Shown here piece by piece: positions 1 through 14,500 of a DNA stretch of 64,000 nucleotides. Position 1 is the first letter of the stretch. Every line of letters begins with the position of its first letter. The notes under the pieces were generated by a model that ran no database searches, had not been told where the DNA came from, and saw only the letters and a list, made by a program, of their open reading frames with translations. This DNA comes from Sipunculus nudus (taxonomy: Eukaryota; Annelida; Sipuncula; Golfingiida; Sipunculidae). Where the stretch lies: positions 28,072,714-28,136,713 of the forward strand of contig CM049320.1 of NCBI GenBank assembly GCA_026874595.1, written 5' to 3'. A program made the position numbers and the translations under genes.

Positions 1-1070
1 TGCAGCACAAATCCAGTAATTTTTTAGGGAGTTTTATAAAATGGTGTTGAGTGATAATAAAATCTTTTTTACGCCCCCACCACAAAGTGGCCTACTTTTG
101 ACCGTTTTACAGCTCCTAAACTTAGAAAATTTCATGAAAAATAGAAATTTTCATGACAAATACACATGTACGGACTTTTTTTCGCAATGCCTGCAGATAT
201 TGGCCTAATTTTTGGTGTGTCGGCAGATAATGACCAGTTACAGATCGAGTTCGCGTTTCATCCCGGTTGACCTATTTTTGACCGTTTAACGGCTCCTTAA
301 CTTAGAAAATTTCATGAAAAATAGAAATTTTCATGACAAATACACATGTTCAGACTTTTTATACAATGCTTGCAGATATTGGCCTGATTTTTTGTGTGTA
401 TGCAGATATTGACCAGTTACAGATCGAGTTCGTGTTTCCTCCCGGTTGACCTACTTTTGACCGTTTTACGGCTCCTTAACTTAGAAAATTTCATGAAAAA
501 TAGAAATTTTCATGACAATTACACATGTACGGACTTTTTTTCGCAATGCCTGCAGATATTGGCCTGATTTTTGGTGTGTCTGCAGATATTGACCAGTTAC
601 AGATGGAGTTCGTGTTTCCTCCCGGTTGACCTCCTTTTGACCATTTACCGCTCCTTAACTTAGAAAATTTCATGAAAAATAGAAATTTTCATGACAAAAA
701 CCCATTTACGGACTTTTTTTCGCAATGCCTGCAGATATTGGCCTGATTTTTGGTGTGTCTGCAGATATTGACCAGTTACAGATGGAGTTTGCGTTTCCTC
801 CCGGTTGACCTACTTTTGACCATTCACGGCTCCTTAACTTAGAAAATTTCATGAAAAATAGAAATTTTCATGACAAAAACACATGTACAGACTTTTTTTC
901 GCAGTGCCTGCAGATATTGGCCTGATTTTTGGTGTGTATGCAGACAATGACCAGTTACAGTTCGAGTTTGCGTTTTGTCCCGGTTTACGTACTTTTTGTT
1001 TTATGGCTCCTAAACATAGAAAATATCATGAAAAATATAAATTTTCATGACAAATGTACATGTACAGCCA
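1..1070. repeat. 179-bp tandem satellite
   Basis: About six head-to-tail copies. The landmark CTTAGAAAATTTCATG begins near 121, 301, 480, 659 and 838, with a diverged copy near 1015, giving a period of 177-180 bp. Each unit contains a short dyad, CATGAAAA then seven bases then TTTTCATG, and two related TGCAGATATTG blocks. No coding exon was seen in it. It probably lies in an intron or upstream flank of the following + strand gene. Confidence 0.9.
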
Positions 1071-2060
1071 TTTTTAGCCCTCAGCTCATAGACTGATGGG
1101 CTATTGTCGTCACCCAAGCTGTCCGTCTATCCGTCCATCTGTCTGTCGGGTGTCTGTCCGTCCGTCCGTTCTGCGTCTGTTTACTTTTACCTTGTGAGCG
1201 GGATATCTCTAAAAGGATTCACCGTTGGAATTTTATTTCATCAGTGAAGATGTATATCGATAAAATCTCGGTCAAGTTCAAAGATGGGTGACCTTGACCC
1301 ATTTTTCTACATTTTAGAGCTGATTATAGAAAAACACTCAGAAGCTTATATCTCAGGGACCATTGTGTGGTATTTCACAAAACTTACTATGATCATTGGG
1401 ACTGATGGTCTGTACGTTCTGCACAATTTTGGTGGCTTCACTTGCAATTTCTGATTTTTTAATGAAATTTTATTGGATTTTTCAATTTTGGCCTTTGTGC
1501 AGGATATCTCCAAAGGTATTCAACTAAGGAACTTCATTACTTCAGTGCTTTTGCATCATATTTACAAAATCTTGGTCAGGTTCAAAGATGGGTGGTCTTG
1601 ACCTACTTTTCAAGGTCACAGAGCTTAGTATAGAAAAAAAACTTAGGGGGATATTTCTCAGGAAGCATTTGGTGGATTGTTATAAAACATGGTACATACC
1701 TCTCCAATTTAAATTTATAACTGATTACCAGCTTTTGCTAATATTCCAGTTTCGCAATGCAATGCTTACAGATACTGGCCCAATGTTTGGTCTGTGGGCA
1801 CATAATGACCACGTACAGGTCGAGTTCGCGTTTCGTCCCAGTTAACCTATTTTTGACCATATGACAGATCCTGAACATAGAAAATTTCATGAAAGACAGA
1901 AATTTTTATGAAAAATGCACATGTATGGACTTTTATTTACAGTGCCTGCATACTGGCCTGATTTTTGGTGTGTTCCTTGATAATGACCTGTTACGGATCA
2001 AGTTTGCATTTTGCCCTTCTTGACTTACTTTTGACCATACAACACCTCCTGAACTTAAAA
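1071..2060. repeat. GTCC-rich dispersed repeat plus degenerate satellite copy
   Basis: The satellite gives way at about 1075 to a GAGCTCA-like hairpin tail and runs of GTCC/GTCT (1110-1180). This is followed by text with repeated 'caggatatctc' and 'caaagatgggtgaccttgac' blocks at about 1200-1320 and 1500-1620. A diverged copy of the 179-bp unit returns at about 1740-2060. This architecture is typical of lophotrochozoan DNA-transposon repeats; that attribution is from general knowledge, not a search. Confidence 0.6.
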
Positions 2061-2480
2061 AAATTTTACAAAATTTAACAAATGTTTCTAATTTGCCCCA
2101 GGCGGGGGCATTCGTGTCGTACCGACACATCTAGTTTTTTTTGCAAAGGTGGGTGTTGCTAGGAAGAATACAAACATTAAATAGTTGGTTTGGTTCATTT
2201 TAAGCGACAAAATACTTGAAGCAGTGAAAAAAAAAATCTTTTCTTTGCTGAGAGTTTCAGTGCTCTTTTCAGTATTGCTCATGCTGCCACTCTGGTATTT
2301 TTGCAGAGTTTTAAAACTACTGGTAATAAGGGAGTTAGAATTATCCTTCATAATTTATATATAAAGCATCATACTTATACACATTATTTTGCTCAATTTA
2401 TTATATATAAAGTGTTACATTATTGTCAAGCTAATAAGATCATGGTTGTTTTAAATAATGTTCTCATCATTTGACTTCAG

Positions 2481-2549
2481 GTGGAAGAAAACCAACAAGA
2501 GATGTCTTTATCTCCTACAAGGTCAACAAGGAGTCAGAAAACTACCTCA
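2481..2549 (+). CDS. repeat exon 1 (type VEENQQE)
   Basis: 69 nt, 23 codons, phase 0/0, between TTGACTTCAG and GTGAGT. Reads VEENQQE...LSPTRSTRSQK. It is nearly the same as the exon at 5022. Confidence 0.85.
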
Positions 2550-5500
2550 GTGAGTATCAACTACAATGATTTTAAAACAAACAGCTTAAATTATATCCAT
2601 CAGCAATAAATTATCGGGCTCCTTTGGTTACATGTATGGACCTAAAAAAAATTTTTAAAATTCATCTTTCAAACAGCAGTAATTAAACTCTTCAGCCATC
2701 CACAGGTTATCCTTAAGCAGCACAAGTCAGTGATGCATCTGTATCAACATTTCTCTTGAGTTGCACACTACTGAATTTCCCTTTTATTATACACCTATCT
2801 AAGATGGATCTTATTAGGGTATGGGAAGGGGCTGTCTGTTAACATATAGTGTTGCTGCAATAATTTATCAGGGATTTGATAATCTTCCACCAAACTGTAA
2901 CTTCTTACCAACAGATTATCTGTTTTAGACAAAATCCATGCTATTTAATGAGGTCAGAGGTCATTAGGCTACTTTTTGGTTTTGCTGCAATAACTTTCCA
3001 GGAATATGATGGATTTTGATGAAATTCTACAGAAATATTAACCAATATGATGTCTTGCCCTAGTTCCATTCTCCAACATCAATGCATATTTAATGAGGTC
3101 AGAGGTCTCCAAACTTTGGTGTGGGCTTATAAAATATCTGATGGATTTTCATAAAATTTGCTATAAATGTATACCCATAGAGTGTCTTATCTGACTACAG
3201 TTCTCTGCAAATTCCACACATATTTAATGCAGTCACAAGTCTCCAGACTTCTTTGTGGATTCTGGTATAACCATAAATTTCATGAATGTTTAACCATTGA
3301 AGGTTATCCCCTGGCTTTAGTTGTCTGCAAAATCTGTGCAATATTTAATATGGTCAAAGGTCACAAGACAGACGCATTATGCACTCCTGCAGTGCTCTTG
3401 TTGTCTTATCCCATTGTTAAGGGAGTAGGATGGGGGACGAGACTTGATTAGGCCTAACATGCTTTGCTTGAATGCTGTAATCACTTTAACATCAGGGTTA
3501 TCATCTCTTGACTGCTATGTTACCAAGTAGTAGTCTTTCTCTACTTCTTATATCAGTTACTGAAAGATTCATGTTACATCCGCAGAACAATGTCAGGTAA
3601 GTTACAAAAATGATTGTGGTTCAAAAACGGAATCCTACCCTTAATCTGAAACGGTTTACCATTATTACTTAAATCTGTCATTTGTATGAGATAAAAGGTA
3701 TGTATTTCAGGCACATTTTCTTTTGAATTTCAGGTCTGCGGGTATTTCTTTTTACCTTTTTATTAAAGTTTTGCTATAAAATTTCATTTTTATCAAATTT
3801 CTTCAAAATATATCAAAATTGTTTTGAACTTTTATTTTATATTCTTGAAAGAAATGTTCAAACAGCTGGAGCTTCAAATCTATTGAAAATTTTTTTAAAA
3901 ATTTGATGGGGTGTGTGTATCTGTGTGCAGATTTCAATATTAATGTGCGATGCCCGAGACAAGTACATTTTGCTTCGGCTGGATAAAATGATCTTTTCAA
4001 GTTAAAATGTATAATTTATGTTATCAATAGTGAATTTATATTTTTATTGGGATTTTAATTGTTCTTTATTGTCTTAAAGACACCTGCAACAGCAGCACGG
4101 ACAGAAGTTGAGCCGCCAGTATCACCGTCCAGGTCAACAAGAGGCAGGAAGTCACTTGCTGTGGTAATTATATTTATGTTTTAATTAAATACAGAAAATC
4201 TTTATATTTCTCCTGATTTATTATTAATGTAATGCCTAGAAGAGTTCCACCAGTGTTGTACAATCCCCAACACACTTTCTCATGTTGGACCACTAAGGCA
4301 GGCACAGAGCAAAGAATTGTAATTGGACCAATGAGAGCATAGTATTGCAATGTGCATCCAGCTCCAAATTCACCACTTCTGGCTCAAGGCCAAGATTTGG
4401 ACCAATGAGAGAGGGAGGTTCAGTGTAATCAGGCCACTTGAGAGCAGGTGTCACATGTTTAAAATTTTACTTCCTAAGGCCAAAATAAAAAAAAGGTATG
4501 GTTCTCGGGCACTTTTTTTCAGAAATCAATGCGGGCGGGCGTTTTTTTTTATTTTTAATTTTTTTGGTATGTTTCTATAAAAATGACAAATGATTAGGGA
4601 AAAGCATGATAATAACAGATTTATTTTGCTAAACAAGGAAAAACCCTACATAAAAAAGGAAATTGTATGATTTTATCTCCTTGAAAGAATTGTCCGAGCG
4701 GTTGCAGCACAAAATTGGTAAGTTTCTATTGAAAATCAAAATAAAAATTTTTGATGCGGGGGTTTAAAATTGATGCGGGCAGTGCCTGACAACCATACCT
4801 TTTATTTTTTTTGGCCTAAACAAAGCAGCGGTTAAACACAAAAAGAGACCTGGAGATATTCAGTGTTTAACTGCTGGGAGAGGAGCATAAGTGTTGTACC
4901 ACACTATTGCATTGATGTATTCAGGATTTCTTATTGCTGATCTAAAGTACTGAGCAAGTTCTCTAAAAACGGTCATATGATAATGATAATGTTATATCAT
5001 AATCTCATTATTTGGCTTCAGGTGGAAGAAAACCAACAAGAAGCGGAGTCATTATCCCCAACACGATCAACGAGGAGTCAGAAAGCTACCTCGGTGAGTA
5101 TCGTGTACAGTGCAGGATCATATCCAGGATTTTATGGAAAAGAGTGTTAACCATTTATGACAAAGATTTAATTCCTAAAAAGGACAAGTCAAGGAAGAGG
5201 GTGGGGTTTAACAGTGGAAAACTGCCAAAAAAAATTATATTTTCTCTGTTTTTTTTGGGGGGGGGACGAAAGAACAGCTTATTATACAACCATCTTCACC
5301 GGATCCGAGATCAGTTCTCAGAAAATGGGAAAACTGAACAAATTGGAATTAAAATAACATGAAAGAAATAAAAATAAAATGAATAGGAATTAGGTCCATA
5401 TGCACAGGTGACTTGTCCTGAAATTAAGAATCCCAGATTGCACACTCTCCAGAGTATTGCTCATTGGAAGTTGTTCTTGTTTTTAAATAGTTTACTATAT

Positions 5501-8500
5501 ATTCAGATTAGCCACACAGTGTTGCAACCAGCCGTGGAAAATGGTGGTGTAATTGTTAGGGCGCTGGCCTTGTAACCGCAAGGTTTTGGGTTTGAATCCC
5601 ATTCAGATAACTTTCCTCACTAAGACTCATAGCTAAAATCTGCACTAAAGGGGTGAGCCCTCCACCCAGGAGTGAAGGGGCACTGGTCATGTAGAATTTT
5701 CACCCACTTTGACAGTTGATGACAACTGATCTTACGTTTTAGGGAATACCCCAGGAGCAGAGAAACTACAGGGAGAGTTGGTGATCTGTGATTGTCATGA
5801 CAGTTACAAACAAGTTACATTTTTGCTACTTTATAAATTATTGATCGAACTGGAATTAAATAAAATTATTTTAATTAAATGGGAATTGATATCTTTGTCC
5901 AAGTGTTATTATCTCCCAGGATATTGAATTGAACTGGAATTAAAATCTCATAAAATTTTAATGGGATTATTTTTACTGTTTTGTATTGTTTCCAGAAATC
6001 GCCATCACCAGCAGCGAAGGAAATTGAGCCACCTTCATCTCCGTCCAGATCAACAAGAGCTAGGAAATCACTGGCTGTGGTATGAATACTGATGTTTTTT
6101 ATTATCAAAATTTAAAACTAAAGTCAGCTATACATTCCATAGGATTACATAGGACTAAAGCCATTTTGACCCTCTGACGTAAGAGAATCTATGACCAGCG
6201 TACTTGTGTCAGAGCCCCTTTACATCTTGCATCAAGGACAGCATTGTAATGCTTGATGAGGATGCGAATATTTTGGTAATTTGAAAAACGCTTTATGGTT
6301 TACCTGTACACTGTGACTTGACATAAATGTTTTTAGTATACTCTCTAACAACACCTACCATGTGTGAGAAAAATTGTTTTAACCCAGCATATCGCTAAAT
6401 TCAGCATGTTTGTTGAATTTCTGACGCTTGAATACAAACATGGCACGCGCAGGTTACTAGATAATAGCCAACTTTTATGCAATACCGGGAATAACTTGTT
6501 TATTTCTGACTGCTTGAATACAAGCATGGCACGCACAGGTTACTGGATGATAGCCAACTTTTATGCAATACCGGGAATGACTTGTTACCATTGAGACAGA
6601 TTTTTCAGTTTGGTTTGTGAGTTCACATGTATTCTTTTGTGTTGATTCATCATTTGTAGCCTAATGCTAAGATTATATGTGGTGCACCATGAAATCAATG
6701 CAACAGGTTGGATGACCATTGCAGTACATTCCCCCATATGGCTTGTATCACAGATCAAGTTAGGCTTTCCAGCCAAGTATATATATGCCTACTGAGTCGT
6801 GTATTCACGGCTACCATGGGACCTGATATCTTACAAGATCATAGAATTGACGAAGCATATGAGCTCATTCATGAACTCATTCTTGACATTTGATTTGCTA
6901 TGACAGTCTTGAAAAATTTATAACATGTTCAGCTTTCTAAGCTAGCATCGGAGCCACACAGTGCTGTTCAGGATTGCTCTTAATTGAGATCTGAAGTATC
7001 AGACACTAAGGCTTATTACTCATACAAATGCATACAGTGTTATGACAAAAGAAATCCAAGACAGAATATGGGTACCTTAAACATCTTAATGCCATTGGGA
7101 TCTAAGCAGACATCCCAGGCCTTTTGTAATATATTCATAATGTATATATTAAATCAGAATAACTGCTACTATAGTGCCAGAGTTAAAGTCATTAAATCAT
7201 GAACAACATCTAGGTTATCAAATGCTTATCAATATACCAAGATATAATACAATTAAAAGAGTATATGCATTGATATTATTGGAAATGCGAGCCACACAAA
7301 TTTTCATTGTGGATCATGTTCAACAATAGTAACAGTTCATGGTGAATTTCATACCTTCAGTGAAATAAGAATTAGTTCACGTTATCATTGTCCAGTCCGC
7401 TCTGACACTGTATTGACCAGATAAGATCCAACCAAACATTTAAAAACTTCCCTCATCTGCAGTATACAATGAGTTAGAAGAGTGAGTATTCTTCATAGTT
7501 TGATTAAAAAATATTTAATCAGATTGAGAGTTACAGTAATGTTGTTAATTTGTTGAAATGCCACATATTTGTTTACAAATAGAAACAGTGGCAGCAAACG
7601 TGTTTGATCCTGCAGCTGAAATAATGCAGGAAAAACCAAACTGACAGCTCATTTATAAAGATCAGAATTATGGCATTCATTGATTTTCTAAAACTCTGTT
7701 TTTGTAATGAAATATAAATTTGGTTAAACTACAGTGCCTGGTATCATTTCAGGATGTGTTACCTACAGTGTCTGAGGAGACGTCACCGACCTCACCTGGT
7801 CGCTCAACCAGATCCAGGAAATCTTCAGTCTCTGTGAGTTTTAATAGTTCTAACAAGATTTATGCCCTGGAATTTTAATCTCTGTGATATCTGTTTAATA
7901 TGATTTATGCCAAGGAATTTAGTACAGAGAAGGCCTTATGTAATATTATTTCTGCATAATTTGACACAATAAAGCTCATAGCCTTTCATCATAGGATACA
8001 ACACTTTTGTAATTTAACCAGTTTATAAAGTTGTAGATTCTGAGTGAAAAAGAAGATAATATATTTGAACAGTTTTAACTTTGCTTATTATCCATTTGCT
8101 GATGATCATTCTCAATGAAAGTTTTGACCACCTATACAATCAAGCATCAATTATATTCTTTTTGAAAAAGTCAAGTTGCATTATAATCTAAGCTGAGGCA
8201 AGTAGATTTCAGTTCAGATGAGTGTAGGCACTGTTGAGTTTTATTATCCTCTTACTGTTACTGTCCTAATATCAGATGAGTGACTCTGACAACCATGAAT
8301 ATTTTTATGACAAATAATGGCTAAACCTTTTCTATGTTACTGTTAGGATGCTCAACCTTCTGTGGCTGAGGAAACGGCTCCAGCATCCCCTTCCAGAGTC
8401 ACTAGAACCAGGAAATCCTCTGTCTCAGTAAGGATTTGTCATGTTTTATTCTAAAAATGTTGAACTAGAAAGCACCTGGTATATACCCACGCCAGCAAAC

Positions 8501-11500
8501 TGATCCTTAACTAGGTCCACCCAACACATTATCTAAGTAACATGCCCATAAAAATGTACAGTGACATCATAAGTGTTCATGTGATATCTTCCCTAATAAT
8601 GTCAAGATGTGACCTAGATTGTATAATACTGTCTTGAAGAATATACAAAAATGGGTAGACTTGGGTAGAATGGCACCTAGATCTATCTAAACTTTAACCC
8701 ATTGTTCCTTGGTCTGTATGACATCCTCACATAATAATGTCCCCTGTTCCTGGCATCTGCTTCCTAGGAACAGGGGACATTGATTTGGGGTTGTCTGTCC
8801 CTCTGTCTGTCTGTCTGTCAGGTTTTTGTTTCTGTGTGGTAACTTTCCTAAATATTATCCAATTTCATTCAAATTTTGGTCAGTGATTGCTGTCATGCGT
8901 ACCTTGGTTGAGATTGGTTTTGGAGTGTCTGTCTGAAAATGTTATTATCACCAGCTCTAAAACAAAACAAAATTTTTCCCTTTTGTTCCCAATTCATAAC
9001 TAAAACTATGACATGTGGAGACATCTTCAAGGTACAATGGAAACTAAAACTCAGGCACTATGACATGTGGAGACATCTTCAGGGGAAAATAAAAACTAAA
9101 ACATATTGAGAAGCATGAAGATCACAGGAACCTCAAATAACAAGAGGTGGAAGTGGGGGACATAAATTCCACAAATTTGTTTGTAAAATTTAATGCTGGG
9201 AACATTGTTAAATGAAATTCATGTGTATGCTGTTGTTCCTGTAGGAGACTGCTTCTAAGGTGACCGAACCCCCTCCTTCCCCATCTCGATCAACTAGAAG
9301 TAGGAAGTCTCTTGCATCGGTAAGTTGCCCATGCTTATTTATGTACTTCAATTATTTATGTACATTTTTAGGCCAAAAAATAAAAGGGTATGGTTCTCAG
9401 GCACCTTGTGCATCAATTTTTACCCCCTCCCCCCCCCCCCCCCCCAAATATAAAAAATTTTGATTTTCAATAGAATCTTATCAATTTTGTGCTCCAACTG
9501 CTCGGACATTTCTTTCAAGAAGATGAGATAATACAATTTTGATAAGATGTCCTTTGTTATGTAGTGTTTTACCTGTTTAGCAAAAAAATTGTTATTATCA
9601 TGCTTTTTGCTTATCATATTTTTATCAAAACATACCGAAAAAAATATTTTTAAAAATTGCCCGACCGCACTGATTTCTTGAAAAAAGTGCCTGAGAACAA
9701 AACCTTTTTTTTTTTTTTTTTTGCCTAAATTTTGGTTCACCAAACAAATTTTCCCCTGTTCTCCCATCTCGAAAAACCATAACGGTTACACATAGCAGTT
9801 AGAAATTGCTTGTATTAAATCCAATTAAATTAAATTAATTGTGCCTATCATCTTTTGGCATAGAATGTGCCTGTTTGGATGATGCAATACCGTGGTTGCC
9901 TTTTTATTCACGAGGGTTTTATTTTCACAATATTCGCGAATGTGAAATAATAGTGATTATGAAACCCTCGGGAATAAGATGTTCCATCAACTAAGATAAA
10001 CAAGAGGGGATGATGCATCTGCACAAACATAATGATTAGAAACAACCTAATCAGCAACCTTATATGAGCATGGTATCGAAGCTGACCAGGCATAGAAGCA
10101 TTAATTATTGTGAAAACATGCATTATTCACAAGGGATATATCGACTGTGACACAAATCATAAGCTAATGACTGAACTATAAATGAGTGAGATATTGTAGG
10201 TTTCATCCTAAATTTAAAATCAATTCATATACTGCTGTGTTTCGAATATATCGCGTCTGCTGCAATTGCGAAAAAGAAACCCTCCTGAAATGTTCAAAAT
10301 GAAGAAATCATGAAATTTCACCCTTGCGAATATAAAGCCAACCACATATATATACTTATGCATGCATGATTTTTGGTAAGATCTACGTTCATGTGTTAAA
10401 CTGTGTCTATGTGACTTTCATTTTGCAAGTGTTTGGCCATAAATGGACTTCTAACCATCAGCTTGTTCATGATTTATCCAATTTTATAAGTTAACACTGA
10501 TATAATTTAAAGTTTTAAATGACAATGTAAGGTTTCTAATGTCAGGAAACTATACCAGAAGAGCCAACACCTCCTCCCTCACCATCACGCTCCACGAGAG
10601 GCAGAAAATCTGTTGCATCAGTAAGTGTACATAGATATATCCCTTTATTATTTAAAATGCACAATAAAAAAAAAACTAGAAAACACTCCAAGACCCATCA
10701 TTCTGAACCATCCAACCCGAGAATAACATGTCTTGTGATTCACCAAACTGATGGTTGTATCACAGGTTAGTTCTGCTTGAAGAACAAAGGTGGAGCCAGT
10801 TAGGTCACACTTAAACATCCACATGAGAGGAAAATTTCAGCCCATTTGGAATTAAGCCATACAATTTCTGGATAATTCTGCAAAAAGTATGTTGCCCTGG
10901 GCCCCTTACAGGTCATTCCTGATGAAGTAGTGTTATTATGTCGCCCCTCCTTTGGGTAGTGTATGGTTTGTTGATGGAGTCTTCAACTTGTGTAGTCATT
11001 TTCATAGTTGTTGTCTGTATCATTTCTTATGAATGCGATAACTTTGGAACCACTCAATATATATTTCATGAAATTTGTAATTTGAATTGTTTCTACCAAT
11101 ATCTGACTGGTGACATAAATCTTCAAGGTCAAATCAGCTAAAAAAAAAAATTGTAAACAATAAAATTGCATAATTTTTTCCCAAAATTTGATACACTTGT
11201 TGTTTCATTCTAGTTTTTGGATGAGTTTGTGTCCTAGACCTTGACCTTCAAGGTCAAATCAGTGGAAATTTTAATTTTTTGTGAACTTTTTTTAGTAGAC
11301 CATTTACTTTTCTCCAAAGTAGGGGATAGGGGCTTAAAGGACGGGAGACATGTCCGTTTTTGTAGTCAGAAAAACAAACTTATTCTAGTATAATGGTATA
11401 GCCACAGGAGCAGCACTTCTTTATGATAAAGAAGATGATATTTAAAGGAATTTACATCTGATTTTTCATTACAGGAAACTATACATGAGGAGCCAACACC

Positions 11501-14500
11501 TCCGCCCTCACCAACTCGCTCCACGAGAGACAGAAAATCTGTCACTTCTGTAAGTTTTTACCTTGGATTGTTTACTTTTTTACTTTTTAAATATTTCTCT
11601 CTCTCTCTCATAATTATCGAAGGCCTTGAGAGGCTTCTCTTTGAGATGACGATAGAGATAAACTGATAAAAGATCTCGAATGGAGTTAAATGCCTCTAAT
11701 TGAAGATCAGTTGCAAATATAGAATTCATGTCTCCAAGGGACCTTAAATATATGTTTTAGCTCTAGCTTATTCTTTTATTTATGTTACCCACGTTAGCAA
11801 AACCCATTCATTGTTATTCAGGGTGTTAAATTTTAAGCTGCTCAGTATACTGACTGTTGGTTCTTGTCCTAGATGAAATCCTCCAATTCTTAACCTCAAG
11901 ATTAGTTATTAACAGAGAAATCAGAAAAACACTCTGTTTCGCAGTATTTTAAGAGTCATTCAGCAGGAAACTATAAATGAACCTCTCAAATTCTGTCCCA
12001 GGAGGTGCCTTTGAAGGAGCCTACACCTCCTTCCTCACCATCAAGGTCCACCAGGAGCAGGAAATCTGTTGTATCGGTCAGTATTTGATGACATGTCACT
12101 GATATATTAAAACAGCCTGTACTGTTTGTGGCTTTATGTTCGGGAAGGTTTGATATTTGCAATTAAGGCCAGACTTTTTTAATTCTTTGGTTTACGAACA
12201 TGATTGACAAAAGTGATAGGTAGGAGGTAGGAAAAAAAAAATTGGAACAAACCTGGATACTGGTGTTCGTGAATCCTGTATTGTACAGTTGGGTTATAAA
12301 ATTCATATTTAAATGGCTCCATATAAACCTGTATAAAATATATAAAATAATATATAAAAATTAAAATATTATCATCATCCTCTTGAGTTTTCCACATGAA
12401 TCTTGCATGTGCCATGTTATTTCAAGCCATTCAAATGTCATTGAAGGTAAATTAATGACAAATAAAAGTTTAAACAGTAAAACTTATGATTTCATACACA
12501 CCTGAAATAAAAATGAGGTCACTGTCCCTGCCATGTGAACTGCCTATTTTATAAAGTTTTACAAATTAAAGACCAGTCAAACACTTATACAAATACAAAA
12601 TATATATTTTTGTCAGATATGCAAGGAGAAAACTAAATATTCACTGCTAGCATGATAGACTGCAGTTTTTATTTTTCAGTCGTGAATGACAATAACAATG
12701 ACAATATGCGACTTGCAGCTATTCGCCTATTAAGTATTGTTTATCAAATGTCAACAACATGGAACTCGAGTTGTTTGATTCATGACCATGACCTTTCCTT
12801 TTTGGTGTTGCGCATGTTTGACAGTCCTTTGAATATACAACAACTGCTAATAAAGTGAGGTCTCCATTGGATATCACATTGAATTATTCAACTATTCTAA
12901 AATTTTAAAAAGTATTAATAACCTAATTAATTCATCTGCATTTCTTACCACGGCCGTGACAGTATGTACCGTACTCAGTTTAATATGCCATCACTTAGCC
13001 ACTGTCAGTCCGGATTGCTTTTCGGCATCCATACACATCAAAGCTTCCATCACATCCGTTTGGAACAATTAAATGAAACCTTTCAAAGTTTCTGCATTTT
13101 AAATGGCTTTCATTTTAGCTTGCTTTTGTTTTGACTATAAAAATATCCGCAAAGCTAACGCTTCACATAAAACCGCGCCACTAAGACTACGGATAGTCGG
13201 AAATACTGCAGAAACCCTGAGAATTCCTGGAGTTTTCAAAGAGTACATGACAACCTCATGCAGTATATAATTTCATCTGTTCAGTAATTTTGAATTTCTT
13301 TTAAGCGTTACAAGACTACGTTTTTAAGTTTTGACAAGTTATAATATTTTTTAAGAGTAAACTTGTGAAACTTGGCCAATTTGCAGAAATAAATAGCGTC
13401 TGACTTTGAGTGCAATAATTAGTCTTAAGAAGTAAATTTGTTTGTATATCCAGCAAGTTATTAACAGTGGCACGCTGGTAAAGCCGCTATGCAACCAAAC
13501 TAATTTTCTTTTCTAATTCACATCTATTTATAACAAATATGTTTAACAAATATGACCTAAACGCTGGTTTGAAAATGTACTGTGGTGCAGAAAAAGAACT
13601 TTGAAAACTCCAAGAATCCTCAATTTCCCTGCTGAATCTTTTGACTACTTGATGGCCAATCAATTGCATTTATGGCCATAGGATACCCTATTGTGATTCG
13701 CTTAAACCCTCCATCTGTCATTAAGAAAGTGGCCTTATTAGCCAATCATAAGAGTTCTAACATTTGAGGTGATCCAATATACACGGTCACTCATTTGTCA
13801 ACAACCGTGCTGGATTAGGCGACGCAATATAAAAGGGGAAAAAAAGTCAAAATGCAAATTTTATTTTTTTTCTGAAATGAGGAAATCGGAGGTCGGCGGG
13901 TTTGTAAACCGATAAAATTAAAAAAGTCTGGCCTAAAGAAAAATTATCATAAAAATTAAACCACCTTGAATTAGATTCACACAGGTGAACAGGAATTTTA
14001 ACTGTAGCATAAATGGTAACTAATGGAAGTTTTAAGGTCCAAAGTCGAAAGACAATTTTATTTTATTTTTAGAAATTATTTATGTTTACAAGTGTTGATT
14101 TTAATATTAACATTATGGATATATGATGTGTTTTATATCTGTCGATAATCAATAAGAACTTCTACTTGTGTAACCTTTTGTCCTTTAAGTTTAAAGATTG
14201 TATTTTTTTTGGTTGATTTATTAAATAATTCCCATACAAAATGTGTATGCTTATCTGTATATTTACAGTTTAAAGAAATTTTCCCAAGTTCAAGAATACC
14301 AATATTTTTACAGCTTTTAAGTACAATGGGTCATTCATTCAGGTATTTTATTTATGACTAAGAAACTGATAACTGCATAGGTTTTAGAAGTTTCACTTAA
14401 ATATGGACTTTAACTTTTCCACAGACGTCTGAAGTTGTTGAAGCGGCGGTCAAAGAAACCAAGACCCGAAGATCCAGATCTTCAACCAGTACAGCCAAGA

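Noticed and set aside
3557-3596. Possible 40-nt exon between TATATCAG and GTAAGT
   Set aside because: Length is not a multiple of three, while neighbouring exons are phase 0/0; joining it would break the frame.
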